Of a DNA stretch of 64,000 bases, positions 49,432 to 60,387 are shown in pieces. A model generated the notes under the pieces. It worked only from the letters and a program-made list of their open reading frames with translations. It made no database searches and had not been told where the DNA came from. The position numbers were made by a program, and so were the translations under genes. The stretch is from Globisporangium splendens (lineage: Eukaryota; Oomycota; Peronosporomycetes; Pythiales; Pythiaceae), in the NCBI GenBank assembly GCA_006386115.1, contig VFIW01000100.1, positions 1 through 64,000 of the forward strand. Direction: 5' to 3'. Numbering within the stretch: the first letter of the stretch is position 1; every line of letters starts with the position of its first letter.

Positions 49432-50438
49432 CTACATGGGGCTCGAGCTGGGCTGGAAGATTGGCGCACCCTTGGGTGTCGCCCCTTCTCCATTGCCGCC
49501 GCCGCGCGCGCTCACATCCCGCGTCGGAGGCTGGAACACCCGCAACGCGTTCTTCTTGGCCGGACCTTCAATGTACGCGAAGAGCTCGTCGCTCATGTAG
49601 TACGTGTCCGAGCCTTTGTTCACGTTGCAGTCTTCGCAGAAGCAGAGTAGGATCGTGTCGATGCCCGTGCCGTAGACGTCGAGGAAGAGCGACGCTGTCG
49701 CGTAGCCCAAGAATCCCGTGATCTGCAACAAAAGAAAAAAAGACGGGGACCATAAAGTTAGTTAGGGTGCAAACGCTGCAGGCTCTCCTTCAAGGCAAAG
49801 AGACGTACGAGCATCGGGAAGATCGGGCTTGTGATGTGCTTGAGGTCGCCGATGAGGAAGCCCGGGAGGTGGCTCGACGGCGGGTTCCGGATGAACAGGA
49901 ACATGAAGAACATCGAGAAGCACGCGATGAACACCTTGCCGAGGACCATGAGCAGGCTCGAGATGATGCTCACGGTCGCCACGCGCGCGGTGTTCGCGAC
50001 GAGCAGCGAGAACGAGTCCTTCATCGCCGGGCAGAAGCTGCGGCCTTTCATCGCGATGATAATGAACGCGTTCCTACAAGTAAATAGCACAGAAAAACAA
50101 TGTCAGCAACTTGGTTTAGTGGCGTCGCCCTTCATTAGTGCGTGGCAAAGCGATTCTTGAACGTACTTGTTGAGAAACTTGAGGATCTTTTCAAAGCACC
50201 AGAGGCAGCACTTCATGCACACCATCACGACTTTGACGGCCGTGTTGCCCTGCTTGGTCGCGCGCATCTTCTGGTCCAGGTACTCGAGCGCGATGCGGAA
50301 AAACTGCACGATCGCGATGATGAGGCTGCCGAACGCCATGGACCCAAAGTGGTACCAGATCGTGCGCCACCACGACCGCAACACGGGCAGCGACCGCACT
50401 TGGCGCTTGTCCAGCGTCCAGTAGTACTTCTCGGCCAT
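49432..50438 (-). CDS. Choline transporter-like (SLC44/CTL), N-terminally truncated
   Basis: Exons 50,438-50,167, 50,073-49,809 and 49,722-49,432 give 275 residues. All splice sites fit (GTACGT donors; TTGTAG and TTGCAG acceptors). The product corresponds to the C-terminal half of the CTL family: W-Y-H-F-G-S-M-A-F-G-S-L-I, C-L-W-C-F-E-K-I-L-K-F-L-N-K, N-A-F-I-I-I-A-M-K-G, D-V-Y-G-T-G-I-D-T-I-L-L-C-F-C and Y-Y-M-S-D-E-L are hallmarks. About four to five membrane spans remain; full-length members have about ten and around 650-700 residues. Only 640 bases separate it from the divergent phosphatase gene, and I find no N-terminal exons there, so the first half is probably lost. A start within an AG-preceded exon (AATAG before the ATG) supports truncation of a longer gene. 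It may be a pseudogene. Confidence 0.8.
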
Positions 50439-51075
50439 TTCTATTCCAGCATGCTCGCAAGAGAAAGAAGCATCGTCGGCAACAGCTGTGAGTCTCGGCG
50501 ACAACGAAATGGAGAAAGCTCAAGTATTTATACAAAAGTGTTTTACGCCTAGGGACAGCAGCGGCAAGCAAGAGTCTCCAGCATCAGCGAATGCGAGAAG
50601 CAGAGAGACCGGAAGGTGCGAGCAGCGTCACTAGCACTGCAAAGTTTCGTGCTGCAGCTCAGTGCGGCTGAGCATGGCAGAATTCTGCTAGTTGTGTGTG
50701 CGACGGTATGACAAAAGAGGACAAGCAATCAACTTTTTGCTGACTTGCTTTGCCAAAATCACATTTAACTTCTCTCAGTTCTTTGAGCACTGCCGAAATG
50801 ACACCTGACACGCATGAACCCTGTCACTCACACTCGCCTCTGTTAGTGCGTACAATAACTTTAAAGAGGGTTTTCATTTTCCGAAGTACCACCGGGTAAT
50901 ACAGTCAATGCCGATAAAGAGGTTCAGGTTTTTCCGTAATCAAAGGGGATGCTTTCCATTCATGGAAGCAATGAATCCCTCTGACAAAATGACGGAGCCA
51001 GTCTGCGACTGGCTGACGGCTTCGATGAGCGCGCACCGTGAGTGAGTAGCGCCATTTCGCACCCTCGCGTCGACG
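50439..51075. other. Divergent intergenic region
   Basis: This gap separates the SLC44-like gene from the phosphatase gene. It shows no membrane-span coding exon that could complete the former. GCCATTTCGCACCC just before 51,065 resembles an initiator for the phosphatase gene. Confidence 0.4.
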
Positions 51076-53487
51076 ATGAAGGGGGCGACGTTCGCGCGTC
51101 GCGCTGCTGTCGCTGCGGTGCTCGCTCTCGGTCTGTCCTCGTGGCTGCGCGATGGCGACGTTGCAGCAGCAGCAACTGCGCCGTTCGAGCGTGTTGCGCA
51201 ACGCAGCAGTGGTGCTAATGCGTTTTCACCATGCCCGATGGGCAAAGGATACACGCGCGAGTGCGTGTTTGTTGGCGCTTGGGATAACATGGCGTCTGGT
51301 GACGAAGATGATGGCAATAGCTCCAGTGCATTGTCGTATGGACAGAATGCGACCAGGAGAGAGCTGCAAGCGCCATCGTTTGCTTCGCCGACGTCCGGAT
51401 CTAGAACCAAGAACAAGATCAGGACCAGTACGAAGGGCAAAAAGGAGCCAAATAACAAGGAATCAAGCAACGCGAAGAACAAAGCAGTGATCGACGTCTC
51501 GAGCCGCGTGATCAACCACCTGGACTCGGTCGCGATCTCGTTCGAGATTCCCGGACCGCTGGGCATTGACGACTGGATCGGCGTGTACTGCGCTGAGGAC
51601 GAGATGGATCCGCCGCCCGACCACGACTTCCTGGACTTTGTGAAAACGTCCTACCGGTCTAAGGGCGTGCTCGAGTTCCAGCGGCTCCCGAATATGCGCT
51701 GCTCGTGGCAATTCCGTCTGTTTCGCACCGTCCAAAATGGTGGACAGCAGCAGCACGTGCGGCTCGCACACTCGGCGTACGTGCGCATGGCGAATACCCG
51801 CTTCGAGCCGCTGCAGATCCATCTCGCGATGACGAACTCGCCAACCGAGATGCGCGTGATGTGGGTGAGCGCACCAGTCACCACACCCGAGGTGCACTAC
51901 GGCAGCGACCCGAACAACCTCACACGCGTGGTCCGCGCTTCCGTGTCAACGTACGCCGCGAACGACATGTGTGCGGAGCCTGCAAGCATTGAGGCAGCGC
52001 AGTACTTTCGCGATCCTGGTGCGCTCTACGATGGCCTCATGACCGACCTGGTACCCGGGTCCACGTACTACTACCGCGTCGGTGGTCACGCACAGAAAAG
52101 TCGGGTGTACAAGTTCTTCGTCCCCTTGCCTGCAGGACAGCACAACCCGAGCAAACCCATGAGCTTCTTTGTCTACGGCGACATGGGTGACTGGGATATC
52201 AAGGCGCTTGGTGGGCTCCCAGATGACCGCACAGGCACCACCGCCAAGCTCATGCGCGACGACATGGACTCGCCAGACCACCAGTACGTTGTCGCGATGC
52301 ATGATGGTGACATCTCATACGCCAAGGGCCACACGTTCCTCTGGGACCAGTTCATGGCGCTGATCCAGCCCGTGGCAGCCGAGTTGCCGTACATGGTCGA
52401 AGTGGGCAATCACGACTACTGCTACACGCACGACGGCGCGAACACACGGAACGATCCTTCACTTGGGAGCATTCGCGAGCAGAAGGACGGCGCGTTCCAC
52501 CCGCCCAACCAGCCGAACGACTGCGACTCCGGAGGCGAGTGCGGCGTGCCGTTCAACAAACGATTCCACATGCCCGAGAACGGGAACAAGATCTTCTGGT
52601 ACAGCTTCGAGGTCGGACTCATGCACCACGCCGTGATCAGCACCGAGCACGACTACACGCCCGGGTCGCGCATGTTCAACTGGCTCGTGAATGACCTGAA
52701 GCACGTCGATCGCGCGAAGACGCCGTGGCTGTTTCTGCATATCCATCGCCCCATGTACTGCTCCGAGATGTACGAGTCCGACTTTGAGCTCTCCAAGTAC
52801 ATCCGCAAGAACCTCGAAACGCTGTGCGCAGAGTATGGCGTCGACGTTGTCTTCTCTGGTCACTATCACGCGTACGAGCGCACTTGCCCCGTGTTTCAGG
52901 AGCAGTGCCGCACGGAGACGATCCCGTCAGGGGATACGAATATGACGAGTCTCAGCCGTCCCCTGGAAAAAGCAAAGGCTCCCGTGCACATCATGGTGGG
53001 CTCGGCCGGCGCGAGTCTCGATAGTGCGGGTTACTACGCAGTCCCATGGAGCCGCGCGGCCCAGATGGAGTACGGCTATGGCCGCATGCATGTGTACAAT
53101 GCGACGCACGCGCTGTACGAGTTCAAGCGGAACCGTGATCGCGTCATCGCGGACTCCGCGTGGATCATCTCCGACCATGACTGGCACGATGACATCCTGC
53201 TTGAGGCATCGCGCGCGAGATTTGACCAGATTGAGACGCAGAATGGAGTCTCTGCTGGTGTTGCAGTTATCGCAGACGCAAGGAACCAGTTTGTGCTCGC
53301 AGTCGACACGGACGAAGACCTGCTTGAGGACGGCATCCCGCTCCAAGACGGCGACGAACCGGACAATGTTAGCAAAGCCGACGACGATGATAATAAGAAT
53401 GCAACCGCCATCGCTGAGAATGGCACGGGTAGTGGAGCTGGTGTCGTCGCACTGGACGATGACCTGTTGACTGGGGAGGCAGACTAA
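51076..53487 (+). CDS. Purple acid phosphatase-like metallophosphoesterase
   Basis: An 803-residue protein in one exon. A basic N-terminus and hydrophobic stretch (A-V-A-A-V-L-A-L-G-L) form a signal peptide. A linker rich in Lys/Asn/Ser follows, then the N-terminal beta domain of plant-type purple acid phosphatases (D-D-W-I-G-V-Y-C). The catalytic metal motifs are in order: G-D-M-G-D (about 368), G-D-I-S-Y-A (about 412), G-N-H-D (about 443), the E-H-D-Y block, H-I-H-R-P and G-H-Y-H-A-Y-E-R (about 593). These are the ligands of a two-metal centre that hydrolyses phosphate esters. The C-terminus is long and acidic. It should be secreted or in the endomembrane system and may release phosphate or act on phytate or nucleotides. 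Unrelated to the kinase island. Confidence 0.93.
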   Translation: MKGATFARRAAVAAVLALGLSSWLRDGDVAAAATAPFERVAQRSSGANAFSPCPMGKGYTRECVFVGAWDNMASGDEDDGNSSSALSYGQNATRRELQAPSFASPTSGSRTKNKIRTSTKGKKEPNNKESSNAKNKAVIDVSSRVINHLDSVAISFEIPGPLGIDDWIGVYCAEDEMDPPPDHDFLDFVKTSYRSKGVLEFQRLPNMRCSWQFRLFRTVQNGGQQQHVRLAHSAYVRMANTRFEPLQIHLAMTNSPTEMRVMWVSAPVTTPEVHYGSDPNNLTRVVRASVSTYAANDMCAEPASIEAAQYFRDPGALYDGLMTDLVPGSTYYYRVGGHAQKSRVYKFFVPLPAGQHNPSKPMSFFVYGDMGDWDIKALGGLPDDRTGTTAKLMRDDMDSPDHQYVVAMHDGDISYAKGHTFLWDQFMALIQPVAAELPYMVEVGNHDYCYTHDGANTRNDPSLGSIREQKDGAFHPPNQPNDCDSGGECGVPFNKRFHMPENGNKIFWYSFEVGLMHHAVISTEHDYTPGSRMFNWLVNDLKHVDRAKTPWLFLHIHRPMYCSEMYESDFELSKYIRKNLETLCAEYGVDVVFSGHYHAYERTCPVFQEQCRTETIPSGDTNMTSLSRPLEKAKAPVHIMVGSAGASLDSAGYYAVPWSRAAQMEYGYGRMHVYNATHALYEFKRNRDRVIADSAWIISDHDWHDDILLEASRARFDQIETQNGVSAGVAVIADARNQFVLAVDTDEDLLEDGIPLQDGDEPDNVSKADDDDNKNATAIAENGTGSGAGVVALDDDLLTGEAD

Positions 53488-53658
53488 GAAGATGAAGCCA
53501 AATTGGGTTAAGGTGCAACATTCCATGGCATTTTTGCAGCCTTTCTTACCGGAGAAGGCTATTTATTCTAATTCGGCTTGTGTTGTCTCCGACTTTCTTG
53601 ATCGTTCGTCGTCCATTGCCTTTGTTTCTTCTGCTTCTTCCTGTTGCCGCTGTGCTAC

Positions 53659-56600
53659 TCATCTTTGTACCTGCTGTGTGACATCGATGCCTGCGATCGC
53701 ATCGGACAAGACGTACACGACATATTGGTCGTCCAAAGAAGGAGCACTGAGCAGGAACGTGACTTCGGCTCGCTGCTTTGAGCCCACGTGCTTCATTTGA
53801 AGAAACTCCATGCTCGAATCTGGTTCGTTGTCGGGTTCCTTTTCTGAGTTTGCAGTCTTGCTTGACTTCTGTGAAGCCAGAATGACGTAAAACCCGTAAG
53901 GCTTCGGCTTCTGGAAGCGCTTAGCGCACGCCAAAGTGCTCACATTCGCATTCAACCCGACAAGCTCGACGGAAACGACGCTCTTCTGCTGACGTTGCTT
54001 CACCTGCGCAGTCACCTGCAACCGCGGAATCGCTTCGGCTACGCGTAGAAACTCGTTCAGTTGGTTCTTACTCAGCCCAGTGCTGTTGTTGTTGTTCCTC
54101 TGTTTCGACATCGACTTCGTCAACGCATTCGTAAGCTCCGTCTTCTTCTGCTTCTGCAACAGGGCTTCTTGCAGCTCCGCAAACGATGACAGTTTCAAAT
54201 CGTCACGAAGCACCTTGAGCACGTGAGCGGATACGTGCGGCAGTTGCGAGAAAATGTCATCAGCTTCTGCGCCAGCTTCTTCAAGCACCGGCCATTTTGC
54301 TTGCACCATCGCTTGGGATAATCGAACGCCTGCAAACACCAACTCGGTTTGCTTCAAGAACGCACATATATCGATCACCGCACCCAAGAGTCGTGGCATT
54401 TGATCCAAGAGCGTGCGAAGATCATTCCCAAAGTCGCTCGACGGCATCCCCATACGCATGAAATGCATCTGCAGAAGGACAAAGGATTTGAGTTCACTGC
54501 CGTGGGTTTCGAGCAACGTCTTTTGCTTCTTGGGAGTGCTCTTGAAGAGATTGGTCATAGGCGAGTATTTCACCTTGTTGCACAGCTCCGTGATCAAAAG
54601 GCTCTGGATTTCATTGTGCCGAAGAGGGATCGTCTCGCGAATTTCAATACTGGACTCGCAGATCACAGCCATGATCTGACAAATCACATCCGCTGGGTTC
54701 TTCTTCTTCGATGCTTTTCCAGCAGATGAGATGATGGCTTTGATCGACTTCAGCATATTCGACACCGTCTTGACGTCAACGTACAGCGCTGCTGCAATCT
54801 TGCCCAGGAAAGTAGGCTGAATCGAGGAATCCGTTGCATTGATGACGATGCACTGGCTCGCTTCCAGCTGCTGCAAGTTCGTGAGCACGAGCTGTTGGAA
54901 AAACGATTCCACGTCCCTTGTGCCCTCGACACCGATTCCGTAGAAGCTTGGGTTCTTCATCACACGCTGGAAAAGCAAGCTCCAACTGATGTACTCGAGT
55001 ACGTCTTTCTTCGTTTTCAGCAACCCCGAAGCAATCTCAGCGTTCACATGGTTCGCCAAGTGGTTCGTCAAGCACGATTCGATCGCAAGCGGCTCGTACA
55101 AAAAGCGCTGAATCATGTTCTTCTTGCTTTCTTCGACGAGCACACACGCCACTCCCTTGTCATCCAGGAGCGGGCGTCCAGCGCGTCCAATCATCTGCAG
55201 CAAATCGCTGAGTGGGTACGATTGGTAGCGTCCATTCTGGAAATATTCCGTGCCCTTGATGATCACAAGATGCGCAGGCAAATTCACTCCCCATGCCAGC
55301 GTCGATGTCGAGATCACGACTTGAATCAGCCGGTCTCGGAACAGCTTTTCCACCAGCTCCCGATCCTTTCGTGGTAGACCAGCATGGTGCAGCCCAATGC
55401 CGAAATTCAAAGTGTGTCGGAGATTGTCGTCTTGCACGCTATGTCCGTCGCTCAAGATAGCGTCCATGACAGCTTCGTCCATTTTCAAAAATCGCTTCGC
55501 TCCACCATTTCCAGTACCAGGTTGCTCGTCGCCTCCGTGAGAAACACAGAACGAGATCAAGTCAAGCGCAGTCATTTTCGTTTGTGCTTTCGAAGACACG
55601 AAGATGAGCACAGGCTTCTCAGGAGAGTGTGCTTTGATGGCCATGAAGGTTGGTTTATTCATCGCCGCCATACGCGCTACATAGTGGCGCTCAGGAAAGC
55701 CTTGGATGTGAACTTCCATCGGCACGGGACGCACCGACGCACGGAAATTGTAAATCTGGTTCCTGTGCTCTCGAGTGATACCAAGCCACTGACCCACATC
55801 GCTTGCGTTCGCTAGAGCAGTCGATAACCCGAGCAAGCGAATTCCTTCCTTGTTGCTTTGAACAGATCGACTGAATCGACGCAGGCGACTGATGAGAACC
55901 TCCAGCACTGCTCCTCGAGGGGCATCGCCGACCAAATGGACTTCATCAATGATCACTAACGCAATCTTGTCCATCAGTTTTCGACCGAATGCGACGTTCC
56001 GTGTCAGTAAATCCCACTTCTCAGGCGTCGTGATCACAATGTTAGCAGTGTTGAGGATGTAATCAACGTTCACGACGGTGTCTCCAGTCACTTCGACGAC
56101 CTTCTTGCGGAGTTGAGGATTGTGCTCGAATCGAGCCTTCCATTCGGTCACCTTCTCACGCGCCAGTGCTTTCAACGGCGCGATGTACACAATCAGGGAG
56201 CGCGAGAACGCGCTTTGCTTGTGGTCGATCGCTCCGCTCTCGACGTTTGCAGTACGGTTTTTATTCCAGACGCGTAGAATAGCAAGCTCTGCACACATCG
56301 TTTTGCCGCTTCCAGTAGGCGCACAGATCAACACGTTATCATCTTGGTGGTACAACTGGTGGAACGTCTGCGTTTGAATCGGATTGAAGAAGCGGAACTT
56401 TGACGCGTAAATCGCTTCGTACACTGGATTCTGGAGTGAGGATAATGGCTGTGGATGCAGTCGAAGCAAGTTTGTGTACATCTCGTCCATCTCTTTCTTG
56501 GATTTCTGCATCTGGTTGTCGTCAGGAGTGTACGAGACTTCATAGTACGACTCAATCCCAACAAAGCGGTCCGACAGGATTCGGATCACATAGTTCGCCT

Positions 56601-59600
56601 CTTTTTGCGTTTGGGATACAAACACCGGCAGGTAGCACTCCATATCGAGCGTCTGCGTGCCTTCTTTCCAGCCCATAAAGCGACTTTGGTGGAGAACAAA
56701 GTACTCCGAGTGGTAAATGTATCCCGTCGTCGCGTCTTCAACCCACACCCAGGAGCTCATCGTCTTGCCGCCAAACGCCATGTCCTTCCATTCTGGGAAC
56801 AGCGGGAGTAGCGAAAACGTGAGTTTCAGCATGTTTCCCCCAAACGGCTGCATCTGAACCGCATCCACATCGATAAACGGCAGGCTTGTCACCCATTTCT
56901 TCACTTTCGCGCTCAGGTTGTACTTGTTCGGGTCGGCCAGAGCCTCATACAAATCGAGTTGTTGAGCTTCCACTTGGCCGACGACATCCATCGGTACGTT
57001 CGGCAACTGAAGCAGCAAACACTGATCCCACCAGACCTTTTGGTCAATGCAATTCGACAATTGCAAGAATTTCTCGGCTTTCCTCGCACTGTTTTTCTTC
57101 AAACAGATCTCAAACAATGCGCGGCACACACGCGACGCATTCTGGGCGACGTAATTGGTATCGGAAATCAGCGTAAAACTCGACACACGCGCGCGTCCGA
57201 TCAGACTCTGCAGCAGCACATTCGTTTTCCCCTGATAACTCTCGAGTCCACCACCGAGGACATCAAAGCGACAAAACTTCTTCGCCAACTTCTCGAGCTC
57301 AGACATCTCGTCTTCTCGCGACTTCATCTGCTCAAATTCATTACTGCTGCAAAGAATAAGCAGCACTTTTTCCCATGGTAAGTCGTCGCCATCATCGTGC
57401 GATCCATGGTTGCCAGCTTTTCCATCCAAGAGCTCATTGAACGTCTCAATGGACGTGTGCTGGATGTAGAAGTGACTTGCAACTCGGCCCATGGAGGTAA
57501 CCGCAAAAGCAATTTTTCCCTCTCCTGGCTGGTCGAGGCGAGTTTTCTCACGCAAGATCTTGATCATACGGCACGACGCGAGCTTCTCCGCAGCGTCCAT
57601 CAACAGTTGCTTTCGTCGCTCAATCAGAAGCGGATCTCCTTGAACATCTTCGATTTTCATACCGTACGCCAACGGGTTTTTCTTCATTCGCACATACAAA
57701 TACGTGTAGCTCAGCCACTCACAGGCTTCATCCAAATTGCTGACCGTGCCTGACACGATTTCAGCGTTCAGATGATCTGGCAGAGCCTTGATTAGTGCAG
57801 ACTCCATGGGGATACCAGTCGTCAGGAGACGCAAATAATGCGGTAGTTGATCATGCGTAGTCATCAGCACTGCGTCACCGCTAGTATCGTACTGCGGTCG
57901 ACCTGCACGTCCGAAAATCTGCATGACGTCCAACATACTCAGATTCGTCATGCCACCCTTGTCGGAGTTGTAAACTTGTGTTCCCTTGATGAGGACAGAG
58001 TGCGCTGGCAGGTTAACACCCCACGCCAACGTCGCCGTACAACACAGCACGCGAATGAAGCCACGCTCAAACAGTTCTTCGCTCAGGTTTCGATCACTTC
58101 GCAGCATACCTGCATGGTGAATACCAAGGCCATGGGTCAACAACTCTTTCAGCTCCTTGTTCCGACTTTTCTGGACACGTTCAACCAAGCTGAGAGGCAT
58201 CTGGAGCTCCGACGGAGGAAGGAATTTCTCAATTGTGCCAGGCTCTTCTTCGTCTCCTTGCGCGAGCTCCACGATCGCGTGCATCGTTGCCGCAGTCTCC
58301 TTACGCGAGTGAACAAACACCATCACTTGCTCCCCATGTTCGACTTGCTTCAGACAGTGAGCCAGCGCCAATTTGTTCATCATCAGCTTGACTTGGTTCT
58401 GACGGCTCATGTTCGAAGCAGCCCCCATTTTCTTTTCCAGCTTAGCTGCATCATCATCGGTGGCTGGAGTCGTCGAGAGTGCGACAGCTGACAGACCCAA
58501 CGCCTCTTTGAGATTTGTATTCGTACTGATTCCGATAAACGTCTGGTCGAGCGGTACTGGTCGATACGTCGAGTCGAAGAAAAACAGTCCACCGTTGCCA
58601 CCATTGGTCGCCGCATTCTGCATTCGAGCATCCCCGGCAGGGACGTACACACGCAGGAATGACGCCACGTCGACATAGTTGGGAAGCGTTGCAGACAAAC
58701 CGACAATACGAATCATGCTCTGTGTGCTCTCGACACGTCGCAGAGTACGCGCGACTATCGTTTCAATGACTGGTCCACGTTCATCCGCCAAGAGATGCAC
58801 CTCATCGATAATCAGCAGCTTCACTTGGCTGAGCAGAGCCTGCTGCGTACTCGACTTTCGCGTGATGACATCCCACTTTTCAGGAGTCGTGACGATCACG
58901 TGGGTTTGCTCGATTTCTTTCTTCGTCAGCTGCATATCACCGGTCAGTTCCGCGACTTTCAGCTTCAGACTCGACAGACGTTGACCAAACTTCGTCACCA
59001 CTTCTTGCGCAAGCGCTTTCATAGGCGCGACGTAGATGATTTTCATATTCGCCAACGTTTTGTGACGTTGCATCTGCGATTTCACCTCCTGAAGAATGGT
59101 GAGCATGGCAACATTAGTCTTACCAGCACCGGTTGGCGCACACACGAGCAGGTTCTGGTTCGTGTGGTAAGCCGTGCGAAAGAGCTTGGACTGCAGCCGA
59201 TTGAGGTGCGTCATGCCGCGGAATGCGGTTTGCGCAAAATCCTCGAGATCGCTGATTGGGACCAGTTTCTCATTCTGGTCAAGGGATTTCTTGGCGTGCG
59301 CCGGAATGAACACATGCTCGTAGCCCTTAAAGTATGTTCGCTTCGTGCTCGCGGGCAGCGTCAACATCCCAGCGGACGTGAGTTGACCAGCTGCTCCCGA
59401 CGTATCGTAGCCGCCTTGAAGCTGTCCAAACTCGCGCTGCAATAAAGACGTGGATTGGTTGCGCATCTCCTCTTGCGCAAACTCGCGCTGGAGTCGAAGC
59501 ACTTCTGGATCGTATCCTGCAGCTTCCAACCAGTTCTGCTCATCGTCAGAGTCATCGCGAGCTCCACCGCCTTGCGCTCTCGCCTTGCGATTCGCTTTGC

Positions 59601-60387
59601 GCTGCTGCTTGAGGAAAAGCTGCTCCGAAGCTGTTTGGATACTAAACGAGGACGCCACAGCAGGTCTCGCGCCGGCGCCACCAGCTGCTGCAAACTTCTC
59701 GGCGAGCTCTTGTTGCTTCCCCACGTCTTGCAGGGTCTGGCGCTTCACGTTCTTCGCGAACTCCGCCTGGTTCTGGATCGCAAATGCAATAAGATCCATG
59801 CCTTCAACACCGACGAGACCAAACAACTGCGTTTGCACCATGTCGGGGTCATTCGGGTTGTCCTGCACGGTCTGCAAGATCATCTCAGCGAGTTCCATGG
59901 TTGTGAAGAAGCCACCTGCCGACGAGCTCGTATGCTTGGCGCATTCTTGCAGCAGCTTTCCCGCAGCCTCCATCGTGGTATTCGTCTTGCTCTTACCAGA
60001 TGCCGACACCCCTTTCTGCGTTTTCTTGGTCACGACGGCACCGACGGCGCCAAGCGCAGCTTCGCGCTCATTCGCTTCCTGCAGATCCGCATGGTCGACG
60101 CACAACACCTTCAGCAGATCGCGCTCGTGGTGCGAGTTCGAGATCCCCCAGATGTCGCCTTCTTCACCCGCGATCCCGCCATGGAGCAGGAAAGGATCGT
60201 GGAACGGGTACATGCGCTCGAGCTCCGCAATCGCACTGTTTGGTCCACTTGGTGCAGACGCAAACGAAGGAGAAGACGCGGGTTTCGCGTCCGCATGCTG
60301 CTTGCTGCTCTTCACCGGTTTCATCGCGGCGCCACGCGTGGGGAACCCGCCGCGCAGCGCATCCAGGAGACTCGGTGGCGACGGCAT
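53659..60387 (-). CDS. ASCC3: ASCC3/Slh1-type double-cassette DExH helicase
   Basis: A 2,242-residue Ski2-like helicase in one exon. Two complete cassettes are seen: the first with A-P-T-G-A-G-K-T (about 414), D-E-V-H (about 527), S-A-T-L-P-N-Y and G-R-A-G-R; the second with A-P-T-G-S-G-K-T (about 1,357), D-E-V-H (about 1,480), G-L-S-T-A-L-A-N-A and G-R-A-G-R. Each is followed by a Sec63-like domain. R-V-E-S-T-Q-S-M-I-R-I-V-G-L-S-A-T-L matches ASCC3 better than the related spliceosomal helicase Brr2, and length also fits. Family knowledge: ASCC3 unwinds DNA in alkylation repair and splits collided ribosomes. The frame extends to a TTG at 60,420; the first ATG is 60,387. The second cassette is S-T-A-L rather than S-A-T, as in its relatives, so the first is the likely active motor. 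Nuclear or cytosolic. Confidence 0.92.
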   Translation of the reverse strand: MPSPPSLLDALRGGFPTRGAAMKPVKSSKQHADAKPASSPSFASAPSGPNSAIAELERMYPFHDPFLLHGGIAGEEGDIWGISNSHHERDLLKVLCVDHADLQEANEREAALGAVGAVVTKKTQKGVSASGKSKTNTTMEAAGKLLQECAKHTSSSAGGFFTTMELAEMILQTVQDNPNDPDMVQTQLFGLVGVEGMDLIAFAIQNQAEFAKNVKRQTLQDVGKQQELAEKFAAAGGAGARPAVASSFSIQTASEQLFLKQQRKANRKARAQGGGARDDSDDEQNWLEAAGYDPEVLRLQREFAQEEMRNQSTSLLQREFGQLQGGYDTSGAAGQLTSAGMLTLPASTKRTYFKGYEHVFIPAHAKKSLDQNEKLVPISDLEDFAQTAFRGMTHLNRLQSKLFRTAYHTNQNLLVCAPTGAGKTNVAMLTILQEVKSQMQRHKTLANMKIIYVAPMKALAQEVVTKFGQRLSSLKLKVAELTGDMQLTKKEIEQTHVIVTTPEKWDVITRKSSTQQALLSQVKLLIIDEVHLLADERGPVIETIVARTLRRVESTQSMIRIVGLSATLPNYVDVASFLRVYVPAGDARMQNAATNGGNGGLFFFDSTYRPVPLDQTFIGISTNTNLKEALGLSAVALSTTPATDDDAAKLEKKMGAASNMSRQNQVKLMMNKLALAHCLKQVEHGEQVMVFVHSRKETAATMHAIVELAQGDEEEPGTIEKFLPPSELQMPLSLVERVQKSRNKELKELLTHGLGIHHAGMLRSDRNLSEELFERGFIRVLCCTATLAWGVNLPAHSVLIKGTQVYNSDKGGMTNLSMLDVMQIFGRAGRPQYDTSGDAVLMTTHDQLPHYLRLLTTGIPMESALIKALPDHLNAEIVSGTVSNLDEACEWLSYTYLYVRMKKNPLAYGMKIEDVQGDPLLIERRKQLLMDAAEKLASCRMIKILREKTRLDQPGEGKIAFAVTSMGRVASHFYIQHTSIETFNELLDGKAGNHGSHDDGDDLPWEKVLLILCSSNEFEQMKSREDEMSELEKLAKKFCRFDVLGGGLESYQGKTNVLLQSLIGRARVSSFTLISDTNYVAQNASRVCRALFEICLKKNSARKAEKFLQLSNCIDQKVWWDQCLLLQLPNVPMDVVGQVEAQQLDLYEALADPNKYNLSAKVKKWVTSLPFIDVDAVQMQPFGGNMLKLTFSLLPLFPEWKDMAFGGKTMSSWVWVEDATTGYIYHSEYFVLHQSRFMGWKEGTQTLDMECYLPVFVSQTQKEANYVIRILSDRFVGIESYYEVSYTPDDNQMQKSKKEMDEMYTNLLRLHPQPLSSLQNPVYEAIYASKFRFFNPIQTQTFHQLYHQDDNVLICAPTGSGKTMCAELAILRVWNKNRTANVESGAIDHKQSAFSRSLIVYIAPLKALAREKVTEWKARFEHNPQLRKKVVEVTGDTVVNVDYILNTANIVITTPEKWDLLTRNVAFGRKLMDKIALVIIDEVHLVGDAPRGAVLEVLISRLRRFSRSVQSNKEGIRLLGLSTALANASDVGQWLGITREHRNQIYNFRASVRPVPMEVHIQGFPERHYVARMAAMNKPTFMAIKAHSPEKPVLIFVSSKAQTKMTALDLISFCVSHGGDEQPGTGNGGAKRFLKMDEAVMDAILSDGHSVQDDNLRHTLNFGIGLHHAGLPRKDRELVEKLFRDRLIQVVISTSTLAWGVNLPAHLVIIKGTEYFQNGRYQSYPLSDLLQMIGRAGRPLLDDKGVACVLVEESKKNMIQRFLYEPLAIESCLTNHLANHVNAEIASGLLKTKKDVLEYISWSLLFQRVMKNPSFYGIGVEGTRDVESFFQQLVLTNLQQLEASQCIVINATDSSIQPTFLGKIAAALYVDVKTVSNMLKSIKAIISSAGKASKKKNPADVICQIMAVICESSIEIRETIPLRHNEIQSLLITELCNKVKYSPMTNLFKSTPKKQKTLLETHGSELKSFVLLQMHFMRMGMPSSDFGNDLRTLLDQMPRLLGAVIDICAFLKQTELVFAGVRLSQAMVQAKWPVLEEAGAEADDIFSQLPHVSAHVLKVLRDDLKLSSFAELQEALLQKQKKTELTNALTKSMSKQRNNNNSTGLSKNQLNEFLRVAEAIPRLQVTAQVKQRQQKSVVSVELVGLNANVSTLACAKRFQKPKPYGFYVILASQKSSKTANSEKEPDNEPDSSMEFLQMKHVGSKQRAEVTFLLSAPSLDDQYVVYVLSDAIAGIDVTQQVQR

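Noticed and set aside
53659..60387. Brr2 (spliceosomal helicase) as identity
   Set aside because: Architecture is the same, but R-V-E-S-T-Q-S-M-I-R-I and the L-T-T...P-H-Y-L-R blocks fit ASCC3 better. A phylogeny would decide.
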